From: Nephrocerus scutellatus
Taxonomy: Eukaryota; Arthropoda; Insecta; Diptera; Pipunculidae
Reading direction: 5' to 3'
Assembly (NCBI GenBank): GCA_947095585.1
Contig: OX352764.1
Location: 76,122,816 to 76,186,815, forward strand
DNA: 64,000 nt
The notes under the pieces were generated by a model. That model searched no databases and was not told the DNA's origin. It saw nothing but the letters and a program-made list of their open reading frames with translations. Within the stretch, counting starts at the first letter, position 1. Each line of letters starts with the position of its first letter. The position numbers and the translations under genes were made by a program. This document shows positions 54,907-64,000 of this stretch, one piece after another.

Positions 54907-55126
54907 ATACCACTTATTTTGGGTGGCGATTTCAATGTAAATCTTACATCTAATGATTTGATACCATTAAGTAACATTCTGCGTGAAAAATTCAATCAAT
55001 AATGAGCCCAAAATTGCAACATCAAAATCTGGTACTAAAATAGCTGCTGTTTTTACACGATATATAGAGAATGTTGAGTCAAAAACGTACGTTTCATATT
55101 TTAGTTATCATCTTATTATTATCCTC
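54907..55126 (+). pseudogene. Endonuclease fragment, Helentron-type
   Basis: Plus strand: 'IPLILGGDFNVNLTSNDLIP' then 'LSNILREKFNQ', and after a one-base shift 'PKIATSKSGTKIAAVFTRYI' and 'ENVESKTYVSYFSYHLIII'. 'GGDFNVN', 'T-SGT-IDAVF-RY' and 'SYFSYH-PI' are, as I recall, features of the endonuclease domain attached to Helentron replicase/helicase proteins, and related to CR1-type endonucleases. The Asp of the 'IDAVF' block is Ala here. No Rep or PIF1-like helicase is seen nearby. Confidence 0.5.
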
Positions 55127-57169
55127 TCTCTATCTATCTGGAATCTTACATGGTATGGGATATACTTACAAATCATTAACTTTTAAAGTTTATCTTGCCA
55201 GAGTAGTTTTACTTCTGAAACGTGATTTTTTTAAGGATTTCATAGGATATGTATTATACATAAGGATATGTTATAATACTTAAGGCCAGCCATCGGAAGA
55301 ATAATATGTATCACTTCTTATCCTAGCGATATATCAATGAATGACTGGAAATGCGATCAAACCTCCACGTGGTTGCTGCCGGTAACTCTCCCCAAAAAAG
55401 GAAAAGCTAAATGATTTGCTATCTACCATCTAAGGGTTAAAGAAATTAATTTAAAAATGAAAAGGCCAAACTTGTACATTTAATCAGTTCACTATTGAGC
55501 CAAGAATAATCCTTTGATTGAATTATTTGTTATCCTAATCTGTTTCCTCGAAATATGTACACACAAAGATACCCGTTTGTTAGTTTGATTTTATTTATTA
55601 TGCCCAAACATTCACCATGTCATTTTCTTATATTACGAGCATCATTAATGTATTTGTTTTTAAAAGTGTAAACTTACAACGTGTATGTGGGCTAACATAA
55701 CATTTTTAAAGTAAGTTACATAATCATTAGATATTGGCTGATAATGTAAATTCAACTTACATACTGTCTGGCCAAAATTAAAATACACTACGAGATTCAG
55801 CTTTGTGATTAGAGCCACAAGATCATTTGTCAGTCATTCGGCGGTTATTTAAAATCATCGCCCTCAAGCTAACCAAAGTTTACCAAACAGCCACTGATTA
55901 TGTGGTGTTAACTGTTTGCTTATTGCATTCAGAAAACAACGTCTGCAGAGTACTACATGCATTTTTACTGGTCGACCGTCGCGGTGGCGCGCATTAACCA
56001 CTTGGTGAGTTAGTGTCAGAATTGGCTGTCTTACTAGACTCACTACCCAGGCCTCCAATGTAGAGCCGAGGACCAACAACGCCAGCAGGACGAATCATAT
56101 GTGGCAAGTTGTGTGTGCGCCATGCGCATGAAATATGCATGAGAGGAATAAATTTCGCTTCAGTTAGCATTTAGATTGGATTCCTGATGCGATGCGATGA
56201 CGGCACGGTACGGTAAGGTCTGTTGGCTGCGCCTGACTAGCTTGCAGCCTGTCTGCAGTAGGTCAGGCAGCGTATCCGACCGTCCCGTCCGTCGGCGTCA
56301 ATTGGCATGGCGTGACGGGGATTTGCGACAGTGCGCAAAACTTTTTCACATTTAACATGTCTGTTGTCGTTTACATCGGCGTGAGGCGAATTAGTATATG
56401 ACACGGCGACGGCATGCACACAGTGTCCCCCACCCCGCACCGCGTCACTGCCAACTGAACGCCATACGTTCAACGCGCCTGACTCTTCCTTCATATGACT
56501 GACGACAAAACATCAATCATCGTTTATGGAGTTGAACACCCACACGCTGAACTCTCTCGCATGCGTTCATTGGATTTTATTTCATTTCATGTTCCTGTTT
56601 CTTATTAAAATGTCATAAGCCTGAAGTCATCGTCATTCGTCAAGTTGCGATATTGGACCTCCCATATAGTTTGATTATTTCACTCCAAGCTGACATATCT
56701 GCAGTTAGTTGACGGCACAGCTTACCAGTATTTAAGTTCTTGTGTACAAATACATTTAATATAATTATTAACGTCTGCTGCTGGCGCGATACATGCAAAC
56801 GTCGATGACAAATCAACAACTGGCATTGATGTGCATTAAAAAAGTATTATTTCAATAAAATAATGTATGTTTCTAAAGTCATTGCGTTTGTTCATGTTAG
56901 GATGAAAAAAATATTAAAAATATACTAGAAGCCCGTTTATAGTCGAATTTCGAACGTAATTCATTAAATTAAAACCTTGATAGTGGGGACATACAGAACA
57001 TGAGCGCTCAGTATGCCGAGAGCAAGCTAAAAAATATATGTCGTCATTTGCGTTAAAGATCGATAGAAATCACCCAGAGCCCAATCGAAACTAATGTGTT
57101 AAAGAGTTACTTGCTATTCCGGCAGAGGCGGGGGACGTAATAAATCAGTAGTGTAGTCATCGAGCCGGA
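55127..57169. other. Unassigned sequence
   Basis: No recognisable gene. The region around 55870-56500 is more GC-rich than its surroundings and has overlapping short ORFs on the minus strand without family motifs. Confidence 0.4.
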
Positions 57170-58105
57170 GTGAGTCCGATACTTCGTGCGTAACAGCAAT
57201 TCATATCCACACCGTAAACTCCGCCGTGTTACGACGGTAACATGCCCGGGCAAAGAAGAAGGGTGTGAGGCAATGGCTTTGTCATAACCTTAGTAAAAGC
57301 TATTCCTAATCCAAGGTGGAACAACATACGCCGATGAATGCATGGCTAAGAGGGTGCTTAGTCGTTAGTATGCGGACTCTGTATACCTGGCGACCTTCGG
57401 TTTCACTGGCCTTCCCATGTCATACCGGGCTCTCTCATGGGTGACCTCATTTCCCGGATACTCGTGGGTCATTATTGAATCAAGTTTTAATAATTATGAG
57501 ATCGATGCATCTCAAAGCGCATTAGCCTGGGTCCTGCTGTTGAGCAACCCGCTGTATAGGTATAGAGAAGCTGATGAACTCTCGATGGCCTACCCCATGT
57601 TGGCCTCAACTGCTCGGTCTGCTGTTGAACAGCCGAACCCTACCCAGAGTTCAGACGGCATAGCTATACGTGGCCCATCTGTAACTCGCGAGGGCGTCTG
57701 AACTAAGGACGTGGAGTCAGCCCTTTCCATTTCGACGCATCCACAATCGTTGTTGCATGTAGCGTCATCTCGGAGAAATCCGGATGCTCTTCTATTGGAA
57801 AGGCATTAGATGGGCTACTGATCCAGCAACACCGAGGTGGAGTTATTAAATTGAACTTACTTGAGAGAACGCGACTTAAACATGCTTAACTCATTGGCAA
57901 AGATATAGAGAGTGCTCTTGCCAGAGCCAAGTGCGGCCTGCTTGATCAGCACGAACATCTACTTTTTTCCTATTCCAGTAATTATAACGACAGACAGGCA
58001 CTGCTGATTGAAGTTCCGACCGAGAGGGGAACACAGAATATCGACGACATCATTCCGCCCTTAAAGGTCTAGGAGCTGATAGAGCAGCCGTAACAGAAAC
58101 CGACA

Positions 58106-58240
58106 GACCAAATTTCAATAAAATCGGGCTGTAGGAAGTGGGTTAAAAATTGATCGCAAGAATCCACCACAAATCCACAAGCCCACAAACCCACAAACAC
58201 ACGGGCAAGTGAAGTAAATATAAATATAGAGAATTTAAAA
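58106..58240 (+). mobile_element. Helentron/DINE-like fragment, copy 6
   Basis: 'caaatttcaataaaatcggg', 'agtgggttaaaaattgatcg' and 'agtgaagtaaatataaatat' followed by 'agagaatttaaaaat' match the family's end. It lies between two parts of LINE C copy 4. Confidence 0.65.
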
Positions 58241-58273
58241 ATCCAAACTAACCGTCATAAATGCGATAGGTAT

Positions 58274-58657
58274 TTGACCTTATTCCCCCCAGTCCATTTT
58301 TCTCCAACTTTGTTGAAAACTGACATGTGTCCGACGAAGCCTCACTGTCAGACCACCAACACATCAGGCACATGGCACATGCTTCCTCTGATCCGAAGTC
58401 CACGGACTGGAATCTACATATATCGGGGATTTTTACTCTCTAAAGCAAATATGCTTGTTGCATCTATTAAGTTCACGGGGCACTTAGATTATGCAGCATA
58501 TCAACATAATTATGTGATGTTCTGTTCCTATCATGACAGCTGTGTCCCTAAGACCAGCTTGTGTAGACGAAAGATTCCCTGGTGGAACGACCAGCTGACT
58601 AAGCTTAGTAAGAAAGTCAGAAAACTGTTCAATTTTGCTAAATGCACAAAGAGTTAA
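58274..58657 (+). pseudogene. LINE C endonuclease-RT linker
   Basis: 127 residues ending 'PKTSLCRRKIPWWNDQLTKL' and 'SKKVRKLFNFAKCTKS'. 'PWWN--L--LRK--R-LFN-AK' is the conserved linker between endonuclease and RT in I/LOA-like elements. The N-terminal half carries no clear endonuclease motif. Confidence 0.65.
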
Positions 58658-60979
58658 GACGAATATAGGTTAACCCTTACAGAGTACAATTTTAAATTAA
58701 CATAACCCAAACGTAACATATGGAGAAAATTCTACGAAAACATTGTCGAAATACCAGTAGCTGCACAAATCCATAAAGTATTAGTTAAGGATATAAGACA
58801 AACTGTGAAGGTTTGTTAAAAAAGGCCGATGGCACCTACAAGTCGGACCGTGATGATAAAATCAGAACCAAGTTCATTTCCCAGGTTCGTCTTCTCGTGC
58901 ACCATACACGTAGCGGAACGCATCTGACCAAATCGTCTGTATTACTAGTAGGGTAAATAGTTTATCCGGTAAAATCTTTACTCCGGATAAGGTTAAATGG
59001 ACAGTAGTCTCTTTTAAACCTTTCAAAGCTTCCAGCTACAACTGGGGGTACATAAATACTATCTGGAGAAAATTAAAGGTGATATTTATCCACAATCTAG
59101 GTAGTAGGCTGTCTAAATCATACAGACCTATAATATCTAATGTCTAATATCATTTGTCCTCAAAACCATGGAGAGACTTATTGATGTTCATATTAGAGGT
59201 GGGTAAGAATTGTCTACCCCTCTGCACTAAAGTCAGTTTGCTTTAAAAGAATGGCAAAAGACCTCCTCAACATTAAATGCACTTTCGATAACACTGGCTA
59301 CGACTTTTTTGCAAGGGCAATTAGTAGCAGGGATATTGAAGACTCGACCAATCATGTGATAAAGTCCATGATTGAGAGTCAAGATATTATTTCCTCCTCG
59401 GGAGGAGTGTCTGTGTCTGTGACTGCAATTAAGGCATTTCCCAAATGAGGAGTGCTTTTTCCTCTTCTATGCTCCCTAGTCATTGACAGTCTTCCAGTCG
59501 GTCTTTACAGAACCGGCTACATCGCCACTGTTAGCCTTGGGGTTCAAATCGTACATTGGAGATACACAATGATGGTGAGACTTATAACCACGTACGCGGC
59601 CATCGTTTGGTGACCGAAAGTTCTTGAACGGTCAGCGGCAACTTAACTTCAGAATCTACGAAGAGTTGCGTGTCTAGGTATAACGGGTGCCAAGCGCACC
59701 TGCTCTACAAAGACACTGTAGCTATTGTAGGGATTTCCCCCTGCCAATCTTCATTAGGAAGACGGCTGCTAGATACGCTATTAAGCTGCAACTAGAATAT
59801 TGGTACAAACCGGGTGACTATGTTAACTCAGTTCCTGAAAGAGACATGTTTTGCACTATCACATTATGATGAGAAAGCACTCTTTCGGAAGGAAATTTGA
59901 GGTAGAAACTGGTGCATGGAGTTCCGGCACTGAACGCTAGAGGTCTGGTCTGGTTCACAGATGGATCAAAGATTGAAACTGGATTTGGATCTGGTGTTTT
60001 TGGACCCAACACCAAAGTTTAGATACCAATGGGAAAAAGTACCTCGGCGGAACTCCATTCCGTTGAGCCGGGATTAACCTTAATGAAGGAACTAAAGACG
60101 CTAGAATATATGTATTTTCAGCCCGGCAGCCCTGACTTCCAATTTAGTGAACTCAATATGAATCAAAAACTGTTGCGATGCATTCTTGCCAGACACAACA
60201 AAGTCAAACTCGGTTGGGTCTCTGACCATCAGGAAATTGCAGGCAACGAATCTGCATAAGAACTAGCTAGGGCTGGCTCGGAATCTGCGTTCATAGGTCC
60301 TGAACCCTACTGTGGTGTCAACTGGGCTGCCGCTACAGCACTGACAAACTGTTGGGAACACAAACTTCCTCTGGTCCACTGGGACCAGGTTCGTAGCAAT
60401 CCAAACAATAAGTCAGGCCATTAGGAAGCTGGTGAGTTTCCTAACAGGTCATTGTGGCTTTCGATATCACCTTAAAAATATTTGTGAGGGCTCAGAGACA
60501 GAATGTAGGTTCAAAAGATGAAGGGTTATGCGAGCACATTCTCTACGAATGCCAAGCATTACGTTGGTTAAGAAGCCACATCTTTCATAAGGAAATATGT
60601 TCGATAGCGTATTTACGAAACTCTGCTACTAAGGATGTACTATCGTTCATTAGGGAGGTGGTACGTCTCTTAGAGCAAAGACACCCTATTTTACAATAGA
60701 TCTTTCAGGTCGCAGTGTGAGTGCCGATTCCGCGGAAATAAAAATCCATATTACCTCTCAGTCATTTATGGGTCATAAGGACATCCACAAAATGTGACGG
60801 TTATATGATGGGATTTTTGGTCTAAAGAATTTATCATATCGTTTTCTATTAGTGTCAATACCTTGTATAGTTTAAGAAATAGAATTTTTACACCTTAATT
60901 TAATATTTTTGGTTTCTTAATATAAGGGGTGTCGAAAAAGATCTTATCACTAATATGGAATTTGTGTTTATTTATTTAT

Positions 60980-61440
60980 TTTAATAACATAATAACACAC
61001 ACTGTGTACACAATTCTAAATGAAGCTACTACACTCCCTTAGCCTATACTTCTTAGTTCCTAATGCATTTGTGAAGTATTTTCTCCATACTTGCGCACAA
61101 CTGTTGTTATGCGTTCTTTACGTCATTAATGTCAGTAGGCCTTGTAGAATACACGCGTCCTTCTTTTACCATTCCCCATAGGCAGAAATCACATAAGTCA
61201 CATCTGGTGACCGTGATGGCCAAACAAAAGGTTTACCCCTTCCAATTCAGCGTCTAGCAAAAGTTTTATCCAGGTAATGTCAAACCAATAAGGAATAATG
61301 TGGAGCAATGCTAGAAGCTGTATGTTAGGATACGCATGGGAAGATAATCAACAACAAAATTCTAGGTAAGAGCCTCCCGTTACAGTTTGATCATTAAAAA
61401 AATATGGACCAAGTACTCAAACCTTCGAAATACCGCACCG
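60980..61440 (-). pseudogene. Tc1/mariner transposase C-terminus
   Basis: Across frames the minus strand reads 'GPYFFNDQTVTGGSYLEF', 'PFVWPSRSPDVTYVISAYGE' and 'KEGRVYSTRPTDINDVKNAI' then 'TTVVRKYGENTSQM'. The first is the strand before the second catalytic Asp, and 'WPSRSPD-TP-DFFLWG' is the third-Asp block (here degraded). About 150 residues are missing relative to a full transposase. Confidence 0.6.
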
Positions 61441-61443
61441 CAA

Positions 61444-62045
61444 TTAGGTTAGGTTAGGTTTAGTGTCTACTATTGAACACTTAGACCGTTTACGGTCCAT
61501 TTTGTTACCACATGATCAGAGCATTACCCCTTATACTACAAATCACATTTGGTGCTTTTAATGAATCTTAGGATGTCTCCCACTTTACAGTCCTCGACAT
61601 TCGATAAACTGTTCAATGTGTGGTATCCCAAGTGTTTCAGTCTTCCGATTGCAAGAGCCGGCCCATCCTCCTAGCATGTACACCATGGAGACAGTGCACT
61701 ATTAAAATACCTATAGTTATTTTCATATCTTTCATTGCAGGGATATCAGTGCTCTAGAGCGATCCACGTCCAGCTTAGGCCAAATCTGTTACATGTGTGG
61801 GTATGCGTCCACATCGCTTTTGTAAATGCTTCTGCCTCTTTCCGAAGCAAAAGCTTAACCGCTGATAAAGGTCTTCCTATGTCTGCCGTTTCTGGTATCA
61901 GTTGAAGCTTTGTGCCATTTATAGCCAGTTCGTCTGCCTTGCAATTACCTTGCCAGACTAGGCGGATGTTGAAATCACTCATCTCATTGAGAGATGTGTG
62001 GCAGCTTATCACTACCCTAGACGTCATCGAGAATAAATTATATTG
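61444..62045 (-). mobile_element. LINE fragment (RNase H to 3' end) with (CCTAA)n tail
   Basis: Minus strand: 'SRVVISCHTSLNEMSDFNIR' then 'LVWQGNCKADELAINGTKLQ', the end of RNase H; the usual 'VPGH-' segment is deleted but the 'ADELA' Asp is kept. Further on come 'GRLKHLGYHTLNSL' and 'VGDILRFIKSTK'. It ends with three 'cctaa' repeats (plus-strand aggttaggttaggtt at 61447). It is 5'-truncated and sits inside a Tc1/mariner element. Confidence 0.7.
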
Positions 62046-62049
62046 GACG

Positions 62050-62290
62050 TCCACTGTTTCCTTTACAGGCATTGTCTACAGACCTGGTACGCACAAATTG
62101 TTCATGCAGTCGTCGAATAGTTAAACGGCTTGGAGGATCCTTATGAAACCATTCCTGGAATTTGTTTCTTACTATTGAGGGTCTCAAGACTTCCATCCAA
62201 GCTGCTAACTTCCTCTCTATCCCAAAGTATCTAGTCTACAACGAATAAAAATTTTGTATTATGTTGTACCATATAGTGGTTAACGTCTTT
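62050..62290 (-). pseudogene. Tc1/mariner transposase N-terminus
   Basis: Minus strand: 'NKFQEWFHKDPPSRLTIRRL' then 'HEQFVRTRSVDNACKGNSGR' and P. This is the first helix-turn-helix plus the 'TGSV-----SGRP' hook found in this transposase group. It ends where LINE RNase H sequence begins. Confidence 0.65.
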
Positions 62291-62399
62291 TTGGACAGCC
62301 CTGTATTGTGATCACAACAGAATAATGACTGCAACACATATTATTTTTAGGAGTGGAAAAGTTAATATAGTTATCTATGCACAGCTGTCCTAAATGCCT

Positions 62400-62886
62400 A
62401 CAGATCCCTCAGATCCGGAAACATACCTAGAATCCAGCAATTCATTCCACACAATTATAAGAAGCAGTCAAAGAAGGAATCTCTTAATTCATTGATACGT
62501 CCGAAGAAAGGTTCAATGGTCGACCAGTGATCTCTAGGTGCGGCACGGGTGTTGCGAATGAAGTGGACGATAGGCGGGATGCTCCGCTTGTTGAAGTGGC
62601 GATGAAACGGTGACAAGTATGAAACATTCCTACGATGTACAAGCAATTCGATTGTTATTTGGATATATTCGTCGCCGATAGGTTTTAACGCACGATCTAA
62701 ATTCCGACCAGTAGATGCAATGTGGTCTTGGGAGCACCTGACCAGACAGTACAGTTGTATTCTACCGTTTTTGCAGCTTTGGCGAATATGTTGCAACGTT
62801 CCAACGAAGCTTGTTGTTGAGGGACATACCAAGTATTGAGATTTTTTCAGAATCTTTAATGCATGGATAAATGTTGTGGGTTTCAT
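62400..62886 (-). mobile_element. LINE family B, copy 4, RT C-terminal fragment
   Basis: Minus strand: 'RNLDRALKPIGDEYIQITIE' then 'LLVHRRNVSYLSPFHRHFNK', 'RSIPPIVHFIRNTRAAPRDH' and 'INELRDSFFDCFL'. This corresponds to 'NRALKLIGDVHIAKTIESLE...RNTRASTRAHG...NQFRDSFFSR' of copy 1. It has several small deletions and a different C-terminus. Confidence 0.75.
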
Positions 62887-64000
62887 ATTTCACAAATGTC
62901 GGCTGAAATAATAAATATGAAATCGCCATATATTTCAATGTCCGACCACAAATATTTTCATTTAGAAATTGTAGTCTTTAAATCCGTAGACCACCCTGAT
63001 GTATAAATGCTTGTCTCTTGAGCATAACTTATGTAAGCGTTATGTCAATAATTTCTTTTCGGAAGAAATAGAATGGAACAGCAGAATACATAATGTAGAC
63101 TGTACTTGAACCATTTTTTTATTCATATTCGAACGCTCGTATAATACACAAACAGAATCCTGCACAATTTACAAAACTCTTGTTATCTATTACCGTGAAC
63201 TCATGAATGGCAAATTCGTTTTTTTCAACTATGCATAAATAAGTTCTTGAATCACTTGAAGTAAGAAATTTGGAATTCAAAGGAAGGATGCATTGCCTTT
63301 CCACAAGTCCTGAACGCCGCGTCGTCCAGCCGGCTGCCAATGATGTACGTGTTTATCAGTTAACGCCATCTGTGTGTCATCACATCGTATACTAAAGTGT
63401 AAGCATGATTCCTTTCGTACCGCATCCTACCTACCGACGGACAACAGCAGACTGCCCCTACCGCCCCGAACATACCAAAGTACAAATGTGGTTCGAAGAT
63501 TTATACAGCGAATTACAATACACGAGAATATTGCACACGTCGCGCCGCCGCCGCCGCCAGTAAATGCAAATACCGAGGAGGATAAATATTATTGGCAAAT
63601 GTAAGCAGGAGTAACATGCTGGCTGCTGCGTTCTGTCCGAGATCGGTATAAATTTTTCTCGACTACTTCATGTGGTATTTATCTTTATTTTAATGTCAAC
63701 TGCCGAACAATAAACAATAAATTATTTACCATGAGCAAGTGAGGTTGCGAGAGCTATCGATTTCCATTGTGTGTGCTCGCGCTCACGGTGTCCGCCTTGT
63801 AAATGAGCAGCGAGCTTGAGACACAGGCGCAGCTAATACAGATAAATTTTGTAGTTCAACAACGATACAGAGGTTACTGGATAGGCTTGAATACGCTTGC
63901 AAGCTGGAGCGAATGCATCGTGAATATGACCTCGAAATCACATGTAGAACTGCGTTGCGCTACATATCCCAAAAAAAAATTGAACAACAATGTCGACAAA
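62887..64000. other. Unassigned sequence with a (GCC)n tract
   Basis: No gene family recognised. A 76-residue plus-strand ORF at 63374-63604 (CKHDSFRTASYLPTDN ... APPPPPVN) carries a proline run from a GCC microsatellite at about 63541-63560. I cannot say whether it is translated. Confidence 0.4.

Larger units (their letters stand above)
57170..60720 (+). mobile_element. LINE family C, copy 4, near full span but decayed
   Basis: Plus strand: 5' leader and ORF1 ('...SVTREGV', about 57560-57702, then 'VISEKSGCSSIGKALDGLLI'-equivalent sequence at about 57760-57830 and 'DDIIPPLKV' near 58050). After a Helentron-like fragment come the endonuclease-RT linker ('RRKIPWWNDQLTKLSKKVRK'), 'KIFTPDKVKW' and RT remnants. 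The thumb ('TYAAIVW') and RNase H ('GLVWFTDGSKIETGFGSGVF', 'VKLGWVSDHQEIAGNESA') follow, then the 3' end near 60720. All parts are frameshifted; the RT core is mostly gone. Confidence 0.7.
60924..62298 (-). mobile_element. Tc1/mariner element split by a LINE fragment
   Basis: The left end 'aggggtgtcgaaaaagatct' near 60925 and the reverse complement of the right end 'agggctgtccaaaaagacgt' (near 62295) align over about 40 bp at roughly 80% identity. Between them the minus strand holds a transposase N-terminus (62290-62060) and C-terminus (61440-60980), separated by LINE sequence. It is an old, inactive element. Confidence 0.65.

Noticed and set aside
61447..61461. ggttaggttaggtt as telomeric repeat
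   Set aside because: Only three copies, at the exact 3' end of a LINE, so it is the element's tail.

Overview
The window looks like 64 kb of non-coding, transposon-rich DNA from an insect, most likely a higher fly (a tephritid-like dipteran is my guess; no host gene is present to test it). It is AT-rich, has no bacterial gene organisation, and I could not support a single host exon, so it is probably intergenic or a large intron. Almost every recognisable protein piece belongs to a mobile element, and nearly all of them are broken.

The one intact gene is a 373-residue DD41D-type Tc1/mariner transposase (28062-29183, minus strand) inside a complete 1304-bp element with matching inverted ends and a TA duplication (27956-29259). 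Other DNA transposons are a decayed 1140-bp mariner (459-1598), a second and frameshifted DD41D element (24561-25850), a pogo-like element (31366-32302), a split Tc1/mariner element (60924-62298), a transposase scrap near 35.6 kb and a possible hAT end near 0.4 kb.

Non-LTR retrotransposons (LINEs) fill much of the rest. At least five lineages can be told apart: (A) an endonuclease/RT element ending in a (CAT/ATG)n tail, near 7.0-8.8, 9.0-9.3, 13.8-15.3, 49.8-50.1 and 52.8-53.8 kb; (B) a Jockey-like element with a zinc-knuckle ORF1, near 26.0-27.9, 35.8-36.2, 45.1-46.0 and 62.4-62.9 kb; (C) an RNase H-bearing I/LOA-like element, near 34.7-35.6, 38.8-40.0, 48.4-49.8 and 57.2-60.7 kb; (D) an endonuclease/RT element with a (GTAA)n tail at 42.8-44.9 kb; and several single fragments (23.2-24.3, 31.0-32.7, 40.0-40.4, 50.1-50.5 and 61.4-62.0 kb).

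Small non-autonomous repeats make up the third layer. There are three copies of a tRNA-derived SINE with a (TTA)n tail. A Helentron/DINE-like family has internal ~120-bp tandem units and shared ends (18.9, 20.5, 40.5, 44.9-46.1, 50.5 and 58.1 kb). A ~330-bp dispersed repeat lies at 24.5, 27.2 and 54.5 kb, and a ~130-150-bp-unit dispersed repeat at 2.7-3.7, 15.3 and 17.4 kb. Many elements are nested, which gives relative ages: SINE inside LINE A, SINE inside the dispersed repeat, pogo inside a LINE, DD41D inside the 330-bp repeat, a LINE inside a Tc1/mariner element, and a LINE B fragment inside a Helentron-like copy. The best leads are the intact DD41D element, the Helentron-like copy carrying LINE sequence, and the SINE families. 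All family assignments rest on motif recognition without database searches.
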